The notes under the pieces are model-generated. The model did no database searches and was not told the DNA's origin. It was given only the letters and a program-made list of their open reading frames with translations. The translations under genes were made by a program, and so were the position numbers. A stretch of DNA of 64,000 nucleotides from Hippopus hippopus. Its lineage: Eukaryota > Mollusca > Bivalvia > Cardiida > Cardiidae. The stretch spans positions 55,705,063-55,769,062 of the forward strand of contig OX328097.1 in assembly GCA_946811185.2 (NCBI GenBank). The letters are read 5' to 3'. Shown one piece after another: positions 23,201 through 29,630 of the stretch (position 1 is the first letter of the stretch; each line of letters opens with the position of its first letter).

Positions 23201-23246
23201 TCGACTGAGCAGATTAAAAGATGATGGGCAATCATCTACTGTTTAG
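2157..23246 (+). CDS. ITPK: Inositol-1,4,5-trisphosphate 3-kinase gene, seven 3' coding exons (5' end outside window)
   Basis: Cytosolic kinase that converts Ins(1,4,5)P3 to Ins(1,3,4,5)P4 and so shapes calcium signalling. Seven exons (2157-2259, 11803-11943, 17557-17684, 18349-18498, 18935-19036, 21203-21274, 22875-23246), all with AG/GT borders and matching phases, join into 355 residues. In order: the amphipathic [14 protein letters not shown] helix, which in ITPKs binds calmodulin (residues 3-16); the inositol-polyphosphate-kinase signature PxxxDxKxG as PCVMDMKMG (96-104); the IP3-specific helical part with TKPRYMQWR and LGFRIEGI; then SSLLF (236-240) and MIDFGKT with the metal-binding DFG (254-256). 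The catalytic domain appears complete. Exon A opens inside the coding sequence, so the N-terminal region is encoded upstream. A Ser/Asp-rich tail of about 60-70 residues after the kinase fold is longer than I expect for vertebrate ITPKs. The introns consist mostly of family A MITEs, SINEs and minisatellites. Family assignment is very secure; vertebrate paralogue (A, B or C) cannot be assigned. Confidence 0.95.
2281..2447 (+). mobile_element. Family A MITE remnant, hairpin lost
   Basis: Retains the left arm and the CATCATTTGATTCACATTTA right arm; starts about 20 bp after the exon A donor. Confidence 0.55.
2445..2559 (-). mobile_element. Family A MITE, truncated by family B
   Basis: Long arm only (TAGACTTGTCCAAATTAAAA to GGGTTGAAAACATT), then stops where the family B copy begins. 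Confidence 0.7.
2560..2784 (+). mobile_element. Family B MITE
   Basis: Starts GATTCATGCTCTGTG and ends with an inverted copy (GCCAGAGCTTGGCTC). The inner AAAACTTTTTGCT and AGGACTAGTCTTCC segments match the 3029 copy. It truncates a family A copy at its left edge. Confidence 0.7.
2895..2995 (-). mobile_element. Family A MITE fragment
   Basis: Left hairpin arm GGAAAAGGAGAAAATGCTG followed by a decayed right arm. Confidence 0.6.
3029..3291 (+). mobile_element. Family B MITE, best-preserved copy (263 bp)
   Basis: Ends GAGCCATGCTCTG and CAGAGCATGGCTC are inverted repeats extending about 34 bp. The interior has a second palindrome, GGTCAGCCTGTGCAG / CTGCACAGGCTGACC, near 3081-3116. Confidence 0.82.
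3530..3725 (+). mobile_element. Family A MITE
   Basis: Starts TTAAGCCTTAACCAAACAAT; the hairpin is mostly lost (CATAGTGGTAGCTAG), both arms remain. Confidence 0.7.
4009..4217 (-). mobile_element. Family A MITE
   Basis: CTCTTTAACTACCAGACAAC to GTTAACATG; hairpin 4124-4180 with small deletions. Confidence 0.8.
4636..4854 (-). mobile_element. Family A MITE, full length
   Basis: TTAA at both ends (4636-4639, 4851-4854) and TIRs CTCTTTACCAAAC / GTGTGGTAAAGAG. Confidence 0.9.
4851..5090 (+). mobile_element. Family A MITE with matched hairpin-arm change
   Basis: Shares TTAA 4851-4854 with its neighbour. The hairpin reads AAAATGGTGG / TTGACCATTTT instead of the usual ATGCTGG / CCAGCAT, keeping the pairing. 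Confidence 0.85.
5298..5515 (-). mobile_element. Family A MITE, outer end missing
   Basis: Starts TTAACTCTTTACCAAACAAC; its right end runs directly into the next copy. Confidence 0.85.
5516..5707 (-). mobile_element. Family A MITE, head-to-tail with previous copy
   Basis: CTTTACCAGACAACAAATTT to GATAAAGAGTTAA; decayed hairpin. Confidence 0.8.
5782..6019 (+). mobile_element. Family A MITE, full length
   Basis: TTAA at 5782-5785 and 6016-6019; clean hairpin with GCTGGTCACCAGC centre. Confidence 0.9.
6194..6316 (+). mobile_element. Family A MITE remnant
   Basis: GTTGTGAGAGGGGGAGAAAA and TTTTACCCTATCAGAGG; right hairpin arm deleted. Confidence 0.6.
6317..6554 (+). mobile_element. Family A MITE
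   Basis: Abuts the preceding copy; near-perfect hairpin at 6374-6429, right end GTTTGGTAGAGAGTCAA. Confidence 0.85.
7086..7310 (-). mobile_element. Family A MITE
   Basis: Clean hairpin 7196-7250; right end GTGTGGTAAAGGGTTAA. Confidence 0.9.
7757..7971 (+). mobile_element. Family A MITE, full length
   Basis: TTAACCCCTTTACAAAACAG to AAAGAGTTAA; hairpin centre GCTGGATACCAGC. Confidence 0.9.
8188..8409 (+). mobile_element. Family A MITE, full length
   Basis: TTAA at 8188-8191 and 8406-8409; the second is shared with the next copy. Confidence 0.88.
8406..8643 (+). mobile_element. Family A MITE, diverged
   Basis: Begins at the shared TTAA; left hairpin arm altered (GGGATAAGATGGGAG), right arm intact. 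Confidence 0.75.
8810..9037 (+). mobile_element. Family A MITE
   Basis: Perfect hairpin around GCTGGTAACCAGC near 8891; right end TTTGGTAAAGAGTTAA. Confidence 0.9.
9081..9129. repeat. Family C short hairpin
   Basis: CAGGATCAGACTGTAC and GTGTAGTCTGATCTTG around a T-rich loop. Confidence 0.65.
9889..9983 (-). mobile_element. Family A MITE, right half
   Basis: CAGCATTTTCTTCTTTTCC to GGTAAAGGGTTAA. Confidence 0.75.
10057..10285 (+). mobile_element. Family A MITE, reference copy
   Basis: TTAACCCTTTACCACACAAT to GTGTGGTAAAGAGTTAA, 229 bp. TIRs about 14 bp; hairpin of about 28-bp arms from CTTTGTGGGAAAAGGAG at 10119; the short arm (about 60 bp) and long arm (about 115 bp) flank it. No ORF of its own. 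Confidence 0.93.
10286..10450 (+). mobile_element. Family A MITE lacking left end
   Basis: Starts at AGGAGAAAATGCTGGTAATT, directly after the previous copy; ends GTTAAAGAGTTAG. Confidence 0.75.
10911..10964. repeat. Family C short hairpin
   Basis: CAGATCAAGATCAGACTGCA followed by TGTTGCAGACTGATG; partial arms. Confidence 0.6.
11080..11262 (-). mobile_element. Family A MITE, hairpin deleted
   Basis: TTAACCCTTTACAAGACGAC to GTGTGGTAACG; only GTCGTTCCCATGATG remains of the hairpin. Confidence 0.8.
11263..11460 (+). mobile_element. Family A MITE joined to previous copy
   Basis: Clean hairpin 11293-11348; ends GGTAAAGAGTTAA. The outer left end is replaced by the neighbour, as if formed by recombination between the two. 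Confidence 0.85.
11461..11565 (+). mobile_element. Family A MITE remnant
   Basis: ATGCTGGTAACTATCAATTT and CCACAATGTTTTCTACCC remain. Confidence 0.55.
11803..11943 (+). CDS. ITPK: ITPK exon B
   Basis: Acceptor attgtag ending at 11802; donor gtatcc at 11944. The first two bases complete a Gly codon with exon A. It then encodes [15 protein letters not shown] through [16 protein letters not shown] and ends with one base (C). This is the N-lobe of the kinase, and [10 protein letters not shown] is strongly conserved in ITPKs. A nearby GT within GATGGTGAAC would break the frame with exon C, so the donor at 11944 is preferred. Confidence 0.92.
12007..12199 (-). mobile_element. Family A MITE
   Basis: CTCTTTTCAAAACGACAAAA to GTAAAGGGTTAA; small deletion in the long arm. 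Shares TTAA 12196-12199 with the next copy. Confidence 0.85.
12196..12427 (+). mobile_element. Family A MITE with 95-bp perfect palindrome
   Basis: Arms 12238-12284 and 12286-12332 are exactly complementary. The palindrome runs past the normal hairpin into GAAGAAAGCCTTATG / CATAAGGCTTTCTTC, so the start of the long arm has been replaced by a copy of the short arm. Confidence 0.93.
12540..12756 (+). mobile_element. Family A MITE, diverged
   Basis: CATTTTGAAAACATTATGAG and TTCCATCATTTCAGCC; hairpin weak. Confidence 0.65.
12847..12900. repeat. Family C short hairpin
   Basis: AAGATCAAGATCAGATTG with GTGCAGCCTGATCTAGATC downstream. Confidence 0.6.
13222..13411 (+). mobile_element. Family A MITE
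   Basis: Strong hairpin ATTGTAGGAAAAGGAG / CTCCTTCTCCTACAAT: both outer arms carry a T/A variant, still paired. Confidence 0.85.
13800..13960 (+). mobile_element. Family A MITE, left hairpin arm deleted
   Basis: TTTTGAAAAGTTTGGTCACC joins straight to AGCATTTTCTCC. Confidence 0.65.
14449..14650 (-). mobile_element. Family A MITE, diverged
   Basis: TTAACTTTTTACTGGAAAAC at the left; hairpin GGGAAAAGAGAAAATGCTGG / CCAGCATTTCTCC. Confidence 0.7.
14658..14766 (+). mobile_element. Family A MITE with internal deletion
   Basis: Left arm and left hairpin arm join directly to the right terminus TTGCCTGGTAAAGAG. Confidence 0.7.
15191..15731 (+). mobile_element. Family D minisatellite element in ITPK intron
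   Basis: Left end TTTAGCTCACTTGAGCAC; right end AGGTGAGCACTTTAGGGCC with a GGGCCAATGGCCC hairpin. Holds two to three diverged units of the 145-bp repeat, seen in opposite orientation at 41250-42700. Confidence 0.7.
15784..15992 (-). mobile_element. Family A MITE, partly decayed
   Basis: CTCTTCACCAGAAG to TACGGTAAAGGACTT; right hairpin arm deleted. Confidence 0.7.
16818..17046 (+). mobile_element. Family A MITE, full length
   Basis: TTAACCCTTTGCTAAACAAT to GTCTGGTAAAGGGTTAA; hairpin centre GCTGGTATCCAGC. Confidence 0.92.
17061..17340 (+). mobile_element. tRNA-derived SINE in ITPK intron
   Basis: Box A TGGTAGCTCAGT (17066-17077) and box B GGTTGGATTCC (17111-17121), then a body shared with the SINE at 19099, including GAGTGTTGTGTGAAGCAC. 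It starts 15 bp after a family A copy. Confidence 0.75.
17557..17684 (+). CDS. ITPK: ITPK exon C (PxxxDxKxG motif)
   Basis: Acceptor atctag ends at 17556; donor gtaggt at 17685. GT plus the C from exon B makes an Arg codon, giving [16 protein letters not shown]. The exon holds PCVMDMKMG, the inositol-binding and catalytic signature, followed by [17 protein letters not shown] later AG at 17567-17568 gives the wrong phase for exon B and would drop conserved residues, so it was not chosen. Confidence 0.93.
17745..17888 (-). mobile_element. Family A MITE, partial
   Basis: GGTAGAAAACATTGTGGGAA then shortened hairpin; begins about 60 bp after the exon C donor. Confidence 0.7.
18349..18498 (+). CDS. 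ITPK: ITPK exon D
   Basis: Acceptor tctcccag ends at 18348; donor gtaggt at 18499. Phase 0 at both ends, 50 residues: [18 protein letters not shown], then [13 protein letters not shown] and GFRIEGIR. This belongs to the helical subdomain that gives ITPKs their specificity for IP3. Confidence 0.94.
18935..19036 (+). CDS. ITPK: ITPK exon E
   Basis: Acceptor ggtttcag ends at 18934; donor gtaagt at 19037. Phase 0 at both ends, 34 residues starting [19 protein letters not shown]. The FKKTK block is typical of ITPKs. A tRNA-derived SINE starts about 60 bp downstream in the intron. Confidence 0.93.
19099..19325 (+). mobile_element. tRNA-derived SINE in ITPK intron, same family as 17061
   Basis: Box A AGTAGCTCAGTCG and box B GGTTTGATTCC (19150-19160). 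The 3' part GAATGTCGTGTGAAGCAC matches the 17061 copy. ITPK exon E lies just upstream. Confidence 0.75.
19347..19450 (-). mobile_element. Family A MITE fragment
   Basis: AACTCTGTACCAGACGACAA and part of the left hairpin arm. Confidence 0.6.
19473..19671 (-). mobile_element. Family A MITE, left hairpin arm lost
   Basis: GACTCTTTACCAAACC to GTGTGGTAAAGGATTAA. Confidence 0.75.
19981..20200 (+). mobile_element. Family A MITE
   Basis: TTAAACCCTTTACCACACAA to GGTTAAGAGTTAA; right hairpin arm slightly shortened. Confidence 0.87.
20747..20975 (+). mobile_element. Family A MITE, full length
   Basis: TTAACCCTTTACCAAACAAT to CTGGTAAAGAGTTAA; TTAA 20972-20975 shared with the next copy. Confidence 0.92.
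20972..21178 (+). mobile_element. Family A MITE, diverged
   Basis: TTAAGCCTTTACTAAAAAGT; right hairpin arm mostly deleted. Ends about 25 bp before exon F. Confidence 0.78.
21203..21274 (+). CDS. ITPK: ITPK exon F
   Basis: Acceptor tttttcag ends at 21202; donor gtaggt at 21275. Phase 0 at both ends, 24 residues: [20 protein letters not shown] then KSHE, the conserved helix preceding the SSLLF strand. Confidence 0.93.
21410..22401 (+). mobile_element. Family B MITE split by a family D insertion
   Basis: Left part 21410-21516 (GAGCCATGCTCTG end), right part 22271-22401 (ending GAGCACAGCTC). The missing middle is replaced by a family D element. Confidence 0.75.
21517..22270 (+). mobile_element. 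Family D-type element nested in a family B MITE
   Basis: Begins near CATGGCCCTGTGTCTGTC and ends GGGCCATCATGGCC-TTCTTGTTCT. Interior has repeated ACCATATGG-CCTAGG and CTACCAAGTTTCTT phrases typical of diverged minisatellite units. Confidence 0.65.
22577..22790 (-). mobile_element. Family A MITE, diverged
   Basis: TTAACTTTTTATCAAATAAC; hairpin AATGCTGGACACCAGCATT. About 85 bp before exon G. Confidence 0.75.
22875..23246 (+). CDS. ITPK: ITPK exon G, terminal exon with DFG motif and stop
   Basis: Acceptor tgttacag ends at 22874; TAG stop at 23244-23246. It encodes 123 residues: [28 protein letters not shown] with the metal-binding Asp, then [19 protein letters not shown], which ends the kinase fold. 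The remaining roughly 60 residues are Ser, Asp, Thr and His rich, without a recognisable domain. A family A MITE starts 8 bases after the stop, so the 3' UTR probably begins inside a hairpin repeat. Confidence 0.94.
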   Translation: MIGSSLLFVHDRGGQASIWMIDFGKTVPLPDNVTVSHRNKWVEGNHEDSYLYGMDSLIEIFDELNIEYSSSATNTSDKSEAFDAQSSSETHRQHQTDSSKDISVHAETDRLSRLKDDGQSSTV

Positions 23247-23253
23247 AATGGTT

Positions 23254-23481
23254 TTAAGCCTTCACCAAACAATCCCATGTTTAAATGACCCTGAAAAAGA
23301 AGCCTTTTAAAAGTATAGTGGAAAAGGGAGAAAAAGCTGGTAAACAGCTTTTCCTCCTTTTCCCGCAGTTTTTTTCACCTGTCAAAGACCAGTCTAACCA
23401 TGTTAGCTACATTGAATTGTCATCTGCAAATTCTTCTAATTTGGAAATGTCTAAAATGATGTTCTTTAGTAAAGATTTAAG
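23254..23481 (+). mobile_element. Family A MITE 8 bases after the ITPK stop codon
   Basis: TTAA at 23254-23257. Hairpin AAAAAGCTGG / ACAGCTTTT shows T-to-A on the left matched by A-to-T on the right. Likely part of the ITPK 3' UTR. Confidence 0.85.
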
Positions 23482-23588
23482 AAATTAAATGCAAGAATAC
23501 AGAGTTATTTTCATAACATTTCAACTGGGCATACTAAAATGCATTTACTGTAAGGTTAGAACAATGTGGTGCCAAGCCATGAAATTAT

Positions 23589-23730
23589 TTAACTGGTTAC
23601 CAGACAACAAAAGTTTATGTTTGCCCAAATTGAAAGCATTTACAGACAACAAGTAAGATGTGGCTCAAATGATAGGATTTGTCTGCAGAAGGGTAAAAAA
23701 CATTGTTGAAAAAGGAGAAAAAGATGCTTC
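23589..23730 (-). mobile_element. Family A MITE, partial
   Basis: TTAACTGGTTACCAGACAAC to TTGAAAAAGGAGAAAAAG; right half missing. Confidence 0.7.
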
Positions 23731-23739
23731 TCAGGAGCT

Positions 23740-25190
23740 GTTAGTTGTCTGCAGCTACTTTGGATTGGGCAGAGTCTTAAATTAATGATATGATAAGGAA
23801 GTGAAAGATAACATTGGCAGCCAAATTATACTTCCAAAGGGGGGAAAAAACTGTGCAAAAAGGAGAAAATTGCTCGTTGTAAGTGCTTTATCCTTTTGTC
23901 ATAGTGTTTTTGTGTCTTATCTATATTTTACAAGGATGTTTATTGATGCAGTGAAAAACTTCCACTAACCAGGTGCTGAACCATTAAGATTTTTTAGTAT
24001 TTCAATCTTTAACTCTAAAAACAATATAAGTCATTCTTTTGATTTGTCAGGAAGCTGTATTTTTGTGATTTCAATACCACTTTGTCCAGAATATTTGAAA
24101 TATTTTCATAGATCCTAGATCAGGTTAGTCTTGTATGGATCTTTACGCTCAGCAGAAGCACTGAAGCATTTCATTCTTCAATCTTTACCAGATGACAGCC
24201 ATCTAAAAAGCATTTGCAGACAAAAAAGTAGATATGACTGAAATGAAAGAGCAGTATCAATTATGATGTTAGAAGAAATACTGGGCACTAATTTTCTGAG
24301 AGTCATAAAAATATGGAATTGTTTAGCTAAGAAGTACAGCAGTTCCTTGCATATACACATAGGGGCAGCTTATTATTTTGTAGAAAAATTGTTATTGTAC
24401 AAATTCTGTATGTTATTTTGTGGACCAAAATGCAATTTGGAAAAAACTTTTGTTTGATAGTGAAAGTTTATTCTACAATAAAATATTGTGTATACTTAAA
24501 AAAGATCTGAGGTTTTTATTCACGCTATTCTTAATTTTTAGTTTTACTGGTTAAAAGCCATCAGAGTTTATGTCATTGTGTGGTTTCCGTATGCCTGACC
24601 ATGCATTAGTCTTTTTCTAGTTTACGCAATGAGGTTTGCATATGTGGTGGGATTTTCATGAAACTTGAACAGTTTGTTTATATCGTCAATAGCTTTAAGC
24701 CTATCGATTTTGAAAAACATCTATTAGTAAGGGAAAAGTAGCCATTTAATGTTGAAAATTGACATTTCTTATTTACGTGATAAAGTCCGCAATTTTCATC
24801 CAATTCTTTCGAAACTTGCACAGTTGATTTGTATGATCAATGCATTGAATCCTATCAAAAAAAAAGAATCCAGCCATCAGCAGCCATTTGATGACTTTGT
24901 CTTGTTTACTCAAGACAGTTTACATTATTGGTCACTTTTCTTTGAAATTTGCAGTGATTGTCAATACAATGAGTACTGAAGCATTGTCAATTTGGCTGAA
25001 TTCCAAACAATTGGGTTTTGAAAAATTGATTGTACTTCAATTATTTCACTATTTGTTCAATTCACCATGCCTACATAATGATGTATGCTAGAAAATAAGC
25101 AAAGTCGCTGCCAGTAGAGCAATTCAGGCCCTTAAGAGCCATTAGTTATTGTTTGTTTGTGTGGTGTTTACACAGTTTTTCAACATGAGA
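23740..25190. other. Intergenic, no recognised feature
   Basis: AT-rich sequence after ITPK. Apart from a weak family A-like fragment near 24180-24260 and a possible AATAAA, I see no gene, hairpin or named repeat. Confidence 0.5.
24478..24483 (+). promoter_or_regulatory. Possible polyadenylation signal AATAAA for ITPK
   Basis: An AATAAA hexamer about 1.2 kb after the ITPK stop in otherwise featureless AT-rich sequence. Such hexamers occur by chance in AT-rich DNA, so the link to ITPK is only inferred. Confidence 0.25.
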
Positions 25191-25196
25191 GTATTT

Positions 25197-25389
25197 CAGT
25201 TAAATCATGTCCAAACTGAAAGCCTTTGTAGACAACATTAAATGTGATTAAGTGATAGGATTTGTTACTGACAGGGTAGAAAACATTGTGAGAAAATGGT
25301 TTTACAGGCATTATCTCCTTTTGCCACAATGTTTTCAAAAGCCATCTTCTTCAGGTTATAAAAACTTAAGATGGTGTGGTACAAGGGTT
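25197..25389 (-). mobile_element. Family A MITE
   Basis: AGTTAAATCATGTCC to GGTACAAGGGTTAA; hairpin shortened. Confidence 0.75.
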
Positions 25390-25571
25390 AAGAGCCCAAT
25401 GACCACAGATTATCCAGGGTAAGTCCTGGAGTGCTTATAATAGAATGATTGGATGGCGTTTTATATTATTTCCAAGGTAACTTCAGTCATACCATGGCTA
25501 CAGCTTATTTTGTGTAACCTGGGTTTCTACAGGTGAGACTTGGGCTCCGAGGTGTCATGCCAAAGCCTTGT

Positions 25572-25660
25572 GTTCAAGTGAGGCTCTAACCTAGGGCCTC
25601 CAGGTGACGAGTCTTTTACTTTACCACTGAGCCAGGACCTGGTAGTACCTATGGTTGATT
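25572..25660 (-). mobile_element. tRNA-like SINE head, minus strand
   Basis: The complement reads TGGCTCAGTGGTAAAG (box A-like), then GGTTAGAGCCTC (box B-like). It is joined to the tandem body units at 25643-25990. Confidence 0.55.
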
Positions 25661-25990
25661 GCAAGATGATGTATCGATGATTGCCAGTATTGTCCTGTCT
25701 AACCATGTTTGTGCTCCAGTGGCACGAAGCAAAGTCTCCAAAAACACCTCCACAAAAAAATGTGGACCTGGGATCACTTATGGTTGAGTGCAAGATGATG
25801 ATGTATCCATGACAATATTATCCTATCTAACCATGTTTGTGCTCTAATGGCATGAAGCAACAAAAAAAAATGTGGACCTGGGATCACTTGTGGTTGACTG
25901 CAAGATGGTGATGTATCCATGACAGTATTATCCCATTTAGCCATGTTTGTGCTCCAATGGCATGAAACAAAGTCTCCAAAGACACCTCAA
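25643..25990 (-). repeat. Tandem SINE-body array, three units
   Basis: Units of roughly 110-135 bp containing GGTTGANTGCAAGATG and AACCATGTTTGTGCTC, the last two separated by an A-run. Probably formed by tandem duplication or repeated insertion of a SINE body. Confidence 0.65.
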
Positions 25991-26004
25991 CAAAAGACCA
26001 GTAC

Positions 26005-26075
26005 CTGAATTGAGGATTAAACCAGTGGCCTCCAGATTGTAAATACTACACCATCCCCACTGAGCCTGGAAAAAC
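26005..26075 (-). mobile_element. tRNA-like SINE head, minus strand
   Basis: The complement gives GGCTCAGTGGGGATGG (box A) and GGTTTAATCCTC (box B). It closes the SINE cluster that starts at 25572. Confidence 0.6.
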
Positions 26076-26249
26076 CTACACTTCCCACCTAGTACCAAGT
26101 ACAGGCAGATACACATACTTTGGGCTTGTGATCCACGGCAAAAATGTAGCATCCATAACACAATATGCACAATATGCATGAACGTAATGCAGAAAAAAAT
26201 AAAGGACTCCATTTCATCCTTAATCCTGAAACTGCTAAAAAATATATAT

Positions 26250-26483
26250 GAGCCATACTCTGACAAAAGGGGCCGTAATGCATTATACCAAGCAAGTCAT
26301 CACAGTATTTTTGATCCATAAAGTCCATTTTGTATAAAATCCTACTGAATCATGAGGTAGACTGGTCCTTTGACATGCAGAAAATTTACCAAAAGCAAAA
26401 AGTTTTGACCCAGGTTAGCCAGGCTGACATGGGTCGATACTTTTTGCAGATGCATTAAGCCCCCTTTTCACGGAAGATGGCTC
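26250..26483 (-). mobile_element. Family B MITE
   Basis: Reverse orientation: GAGCCATACTCTG at the left, GGAAGATGGCTC at the right, with the GGTTAGCC/GGCTGACA palindrome near the right end. Confidence 0.78.
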
Positions 26484-26563
26484 ATGTATATTTCCAACCA
26501 ATAGCAAAAAGCAAAATATGTGATTTTGTCCTGTTTCTTGATGATGGGAAATCTCACTATTGG

Positions 26564-26630
26564 ACAGTGTAGATCAAGATTAGACTGCACATTCAGTGCA
26601 GTCTGATCTTGATTACACTATCTGTAAAAG
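26564..26630. repeat. Family C hairpin, best copy
   Basis: GTGTAGATCAAGATTAGACT GCAC and its complement GTGCAGTCTGATCTTGATTAC; about 25-bp arms, loop ATTCA. Confidence 0.75.
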
Positions 26631-26799
26631 CATACCCCATCAGCCTTAGCAGCCTGAGGATAAAATAGTACACCTAATTCAGTGTCCAGTGATTTTGAAG
26701 CCCTGGTTATGCTCCTTCATGTTTGTACTAATTTGAATGTTGGTTCTGTAAAATAATTACAAATGAGTTTTATCATTCTGAGCTCATTATGTCTAACTC

Positions 26800-27012
26800 G
26801 AAAATTTTCTAGATTTAGAAACTAACACAATTTCTGATTGGCTAAACTATTTAGTTTAGCCAATTGGAGCCCACATTCAATAACCAGTCTTTGTTTCATT
26901 CTAAGTCTGATTATATAATTAGAAAGTATCAGAACTTATGATTGGCTGAACCAAATGGTCTAGCCAATCAGAAGTTGTGTTAATTTCAAAATTAAAAAAT
27001 TCTTGAGAGTGA
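26800..27012. mobile_element. MITE with imperfect 50-bp inverted ends containing GATTGGCT
   Basis: The left arm (AACTAACACAATTTCTGATT) and reversed right arm (AATTAACACAACTTCTGATT) match. Each arm carries an inner GATTGGCT/AGCCAAT palindrome. Confidence 0.6.
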
Positions 27013-27730
27013 GACAAAGAATGTTCTTCAGAAAGATTGGTGAATACAGACTCAGAAATTTGCTTTCTTAAAGGCCCAATAGTTGTAAAAGGTAAACAAA
27101 ACAGTTGTTAAATTGCATTTAGATTTAAATCATACTATTCAAAAGTATATAGAAATTATTGTGCAAGTGACAATCTGTAACTGAACTGATGGGCAAGCGT
27201 TAGTCACTGGCAGAAAAATTAATTCAAAACTGTCTAAAAAGTAAACAAAAGATGGAGCTACCAGGAAACTTTCGACCTAGTTTTAAATTTCATTTTCCTG
27301 GCAGCAACTAAGACTAGGACATACTGTAAAATTACAAATTGTCATCTCTGCAATAATTTCAATACTTTTTCATGGTGTGATCAAATTTAAATGCATTTTA
27401 GACTAACTTTGTTTACTTTTGGCCACTATTGGGACTTTAATCTGTAATTGCAATTTAGAATGATGGGTAAATATGGGCCCAGAACTCTTCCCTTCTAACA
27501 AGGCTGATTCAAGTTTGAATGTTGGAAAGCATAATGGTCTATTTGTCCAGGGGATAAAAAGTTACTTGAACTTGTATCAGTAGTGTTATGTCCCTTCATT
27601 TATATTTTCCTTGACAGTTTCCCAGTCATTTTCCTTGAGGTCTCAAAATACAGAAATGTTGGGTGAAAAGTTATTAACTCTCCCTTCAACAGTGTTTCAC
27701 TTGTCATGTAAAAAGTTCATCTGTATATTT

Positions 27731-29215
27731 TAAGGGGAGCTTTTAGGGTTACACTGTGTCCGTCGTGTGTCGTGTGGCGTCAACAATTCCTTTAAACATC
27801 TTCTCCTCCTAAACCGCTTGGCTGATTTGGACCAAACTTGGCTGGAATGTTCCTTGGGAGATCCTCTTTAAAAATCGTTCACAGAATTTGATTCCATCAA
27901 AAACTCTGGTTGCCATGGCAACCAAATGGAATTTTCTAAGAAATTCTTTAAAAATCTTCTCTTCTGAAACCACTGGTCAGATTTTAAAATAATTTCACAG
28001 AGATGTTCCTTGGGTGACCCTTTTCAAAATTTTTTCGCGAAATTTTGATCCATCCAGAAACATGGCTCTGGTGAATGGGGGCTACTTGCACTATACAGAA
28101 ATGAAGAAATTCTTAAAAAATCTTCTTCTCTGAAACCGCTGGTCAAATTTTGAAATAATTTCACAGAGATGTTCCTTGTGTCACCCTTTTCAAAAAGTAT
28201 GCGCGAAATTTTGATCCGTCTAGAAACACGGCTCTGATGAATGGGGGCTACTTGCACTATACAGAAATTCTTAAAAATTCTTCTTCTCTGAAACCGCTGG
28301 TCAGATTTTGAAATAATTTCAAAGAGATGTTGCTTGGGTGACCCTTTTCAAAAATTGTTCGCGAAATTTTGATCTGTCAAGAAACATGGCTCTTGTGAGT
28401 GGGGGCTACTTGCACTATACAGAAATGAAGAAATTCTTTAAAAAATTCTTCTTCTCTGAAACCGCTGGTCAGATTTTAAAATAATTTCACAGAGATGTTG
28501 CTTGGGTGACTCTTTTCAAAAATTGTTTGCGAAATTTCGATCTGTCAAGAAACATGGCTCTGGTGAATGGGGGCTACTTGCACTATACAGAAATGAAGAA
28601 ATTTTCAAAAATTCTTCTTCTCTGAAACCGCTGGTCAGATTTTGAAATAATTTCACAGAAATATTCCTTTGGTGACCCTTTTCAAAAAATGTTCGCAAAA
28701 TGCTGATTCGTCAAGAAACATGGCTCTGATGGGGGGGGGGCACTTGCACTATATGGACATGAAGAGGAATTTCTCAATTCTTCTTCTCCGGAATGTCGGG
28801 TCAGATTTTGAAATAATTTCACAGAAATGTTTCTTGGGTGACCCTTTTGAAAAATTGTTAGGGAAATTTTTATCCGTCGAAAAACAATAGCCAATTGTTA
28901 TCACCTGCATGTGGTGCTCTTGTTCGACTTATGTTTTTAGTCACTATCGAGCATATGCTCTTCTTCAAGAAATTGTCCTTGGGTGATCAATCCAAAAATT
29001 TATTTGAAGAATTCTGATTCATCAAAATCATTGCTGTGGTGATGATTGTAGGGGTGGTGACAGATTTTGAAATGACTTTTACAGGTGACTTTTTCAAAAT
29101 TGCTTGGCAAAATAATGATTTTGTTTCCAAAGTTTCAATACCTCAAAAGAAAATTGGCTATGGTCCTCTCGAAAATTCAGGTGAGCGATCCAGGGCCATC
29201 TTGGCCCTCTTGTTT
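27731..29215 (+). mobile_element. Family D-type element with about 166-bp tandem units
   Basis: Left end has TGTGTCCGTCGTGTGTCG; right end AGGTGAGCGATCCAGGGCC, then GGCCCTCTTG. Between them CTGAAACCGCTGGTCA recurs at about 28130, 28288, 28456 and 28622, so the unit is 158-168 bp. Five to six units. Confidence 0.8.
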
Positions 29216-29630
29216 GTGTTTCATAATCATTACTTCAGTACTTTGTGTTTCATAATCAGTACTTTGTGTTTCATAATCAGTAATCAGCATTTGAAAAAGA
29301 CTATTCAAGTATGACTCAAATAACTGGATTTGTTTTCTAATGGGTGGCAGTTGCTTGCTGAAAAATTAATCTTGGAACTACAATTAAAGTTGGCAACTTA
29401 TATTTTAGTTTTACAGTTCATGTTTTTACCAGCAACTGGAACTTTGAAAGACCACACTGTAATACATTGTCAGACTCATACAAATATCTCTACTATTAAA
29501 TAGTAGGATAATAGATACAGATCTTTAAGTAAATTTGACTGCATTCTGACTCCAGAATTGGTAACTTTTGGCTGCTATTTGGCCTGTATCGGAACCCTGA
29601 ACCTACATAAACATGCTGTTAAAGGTATGG

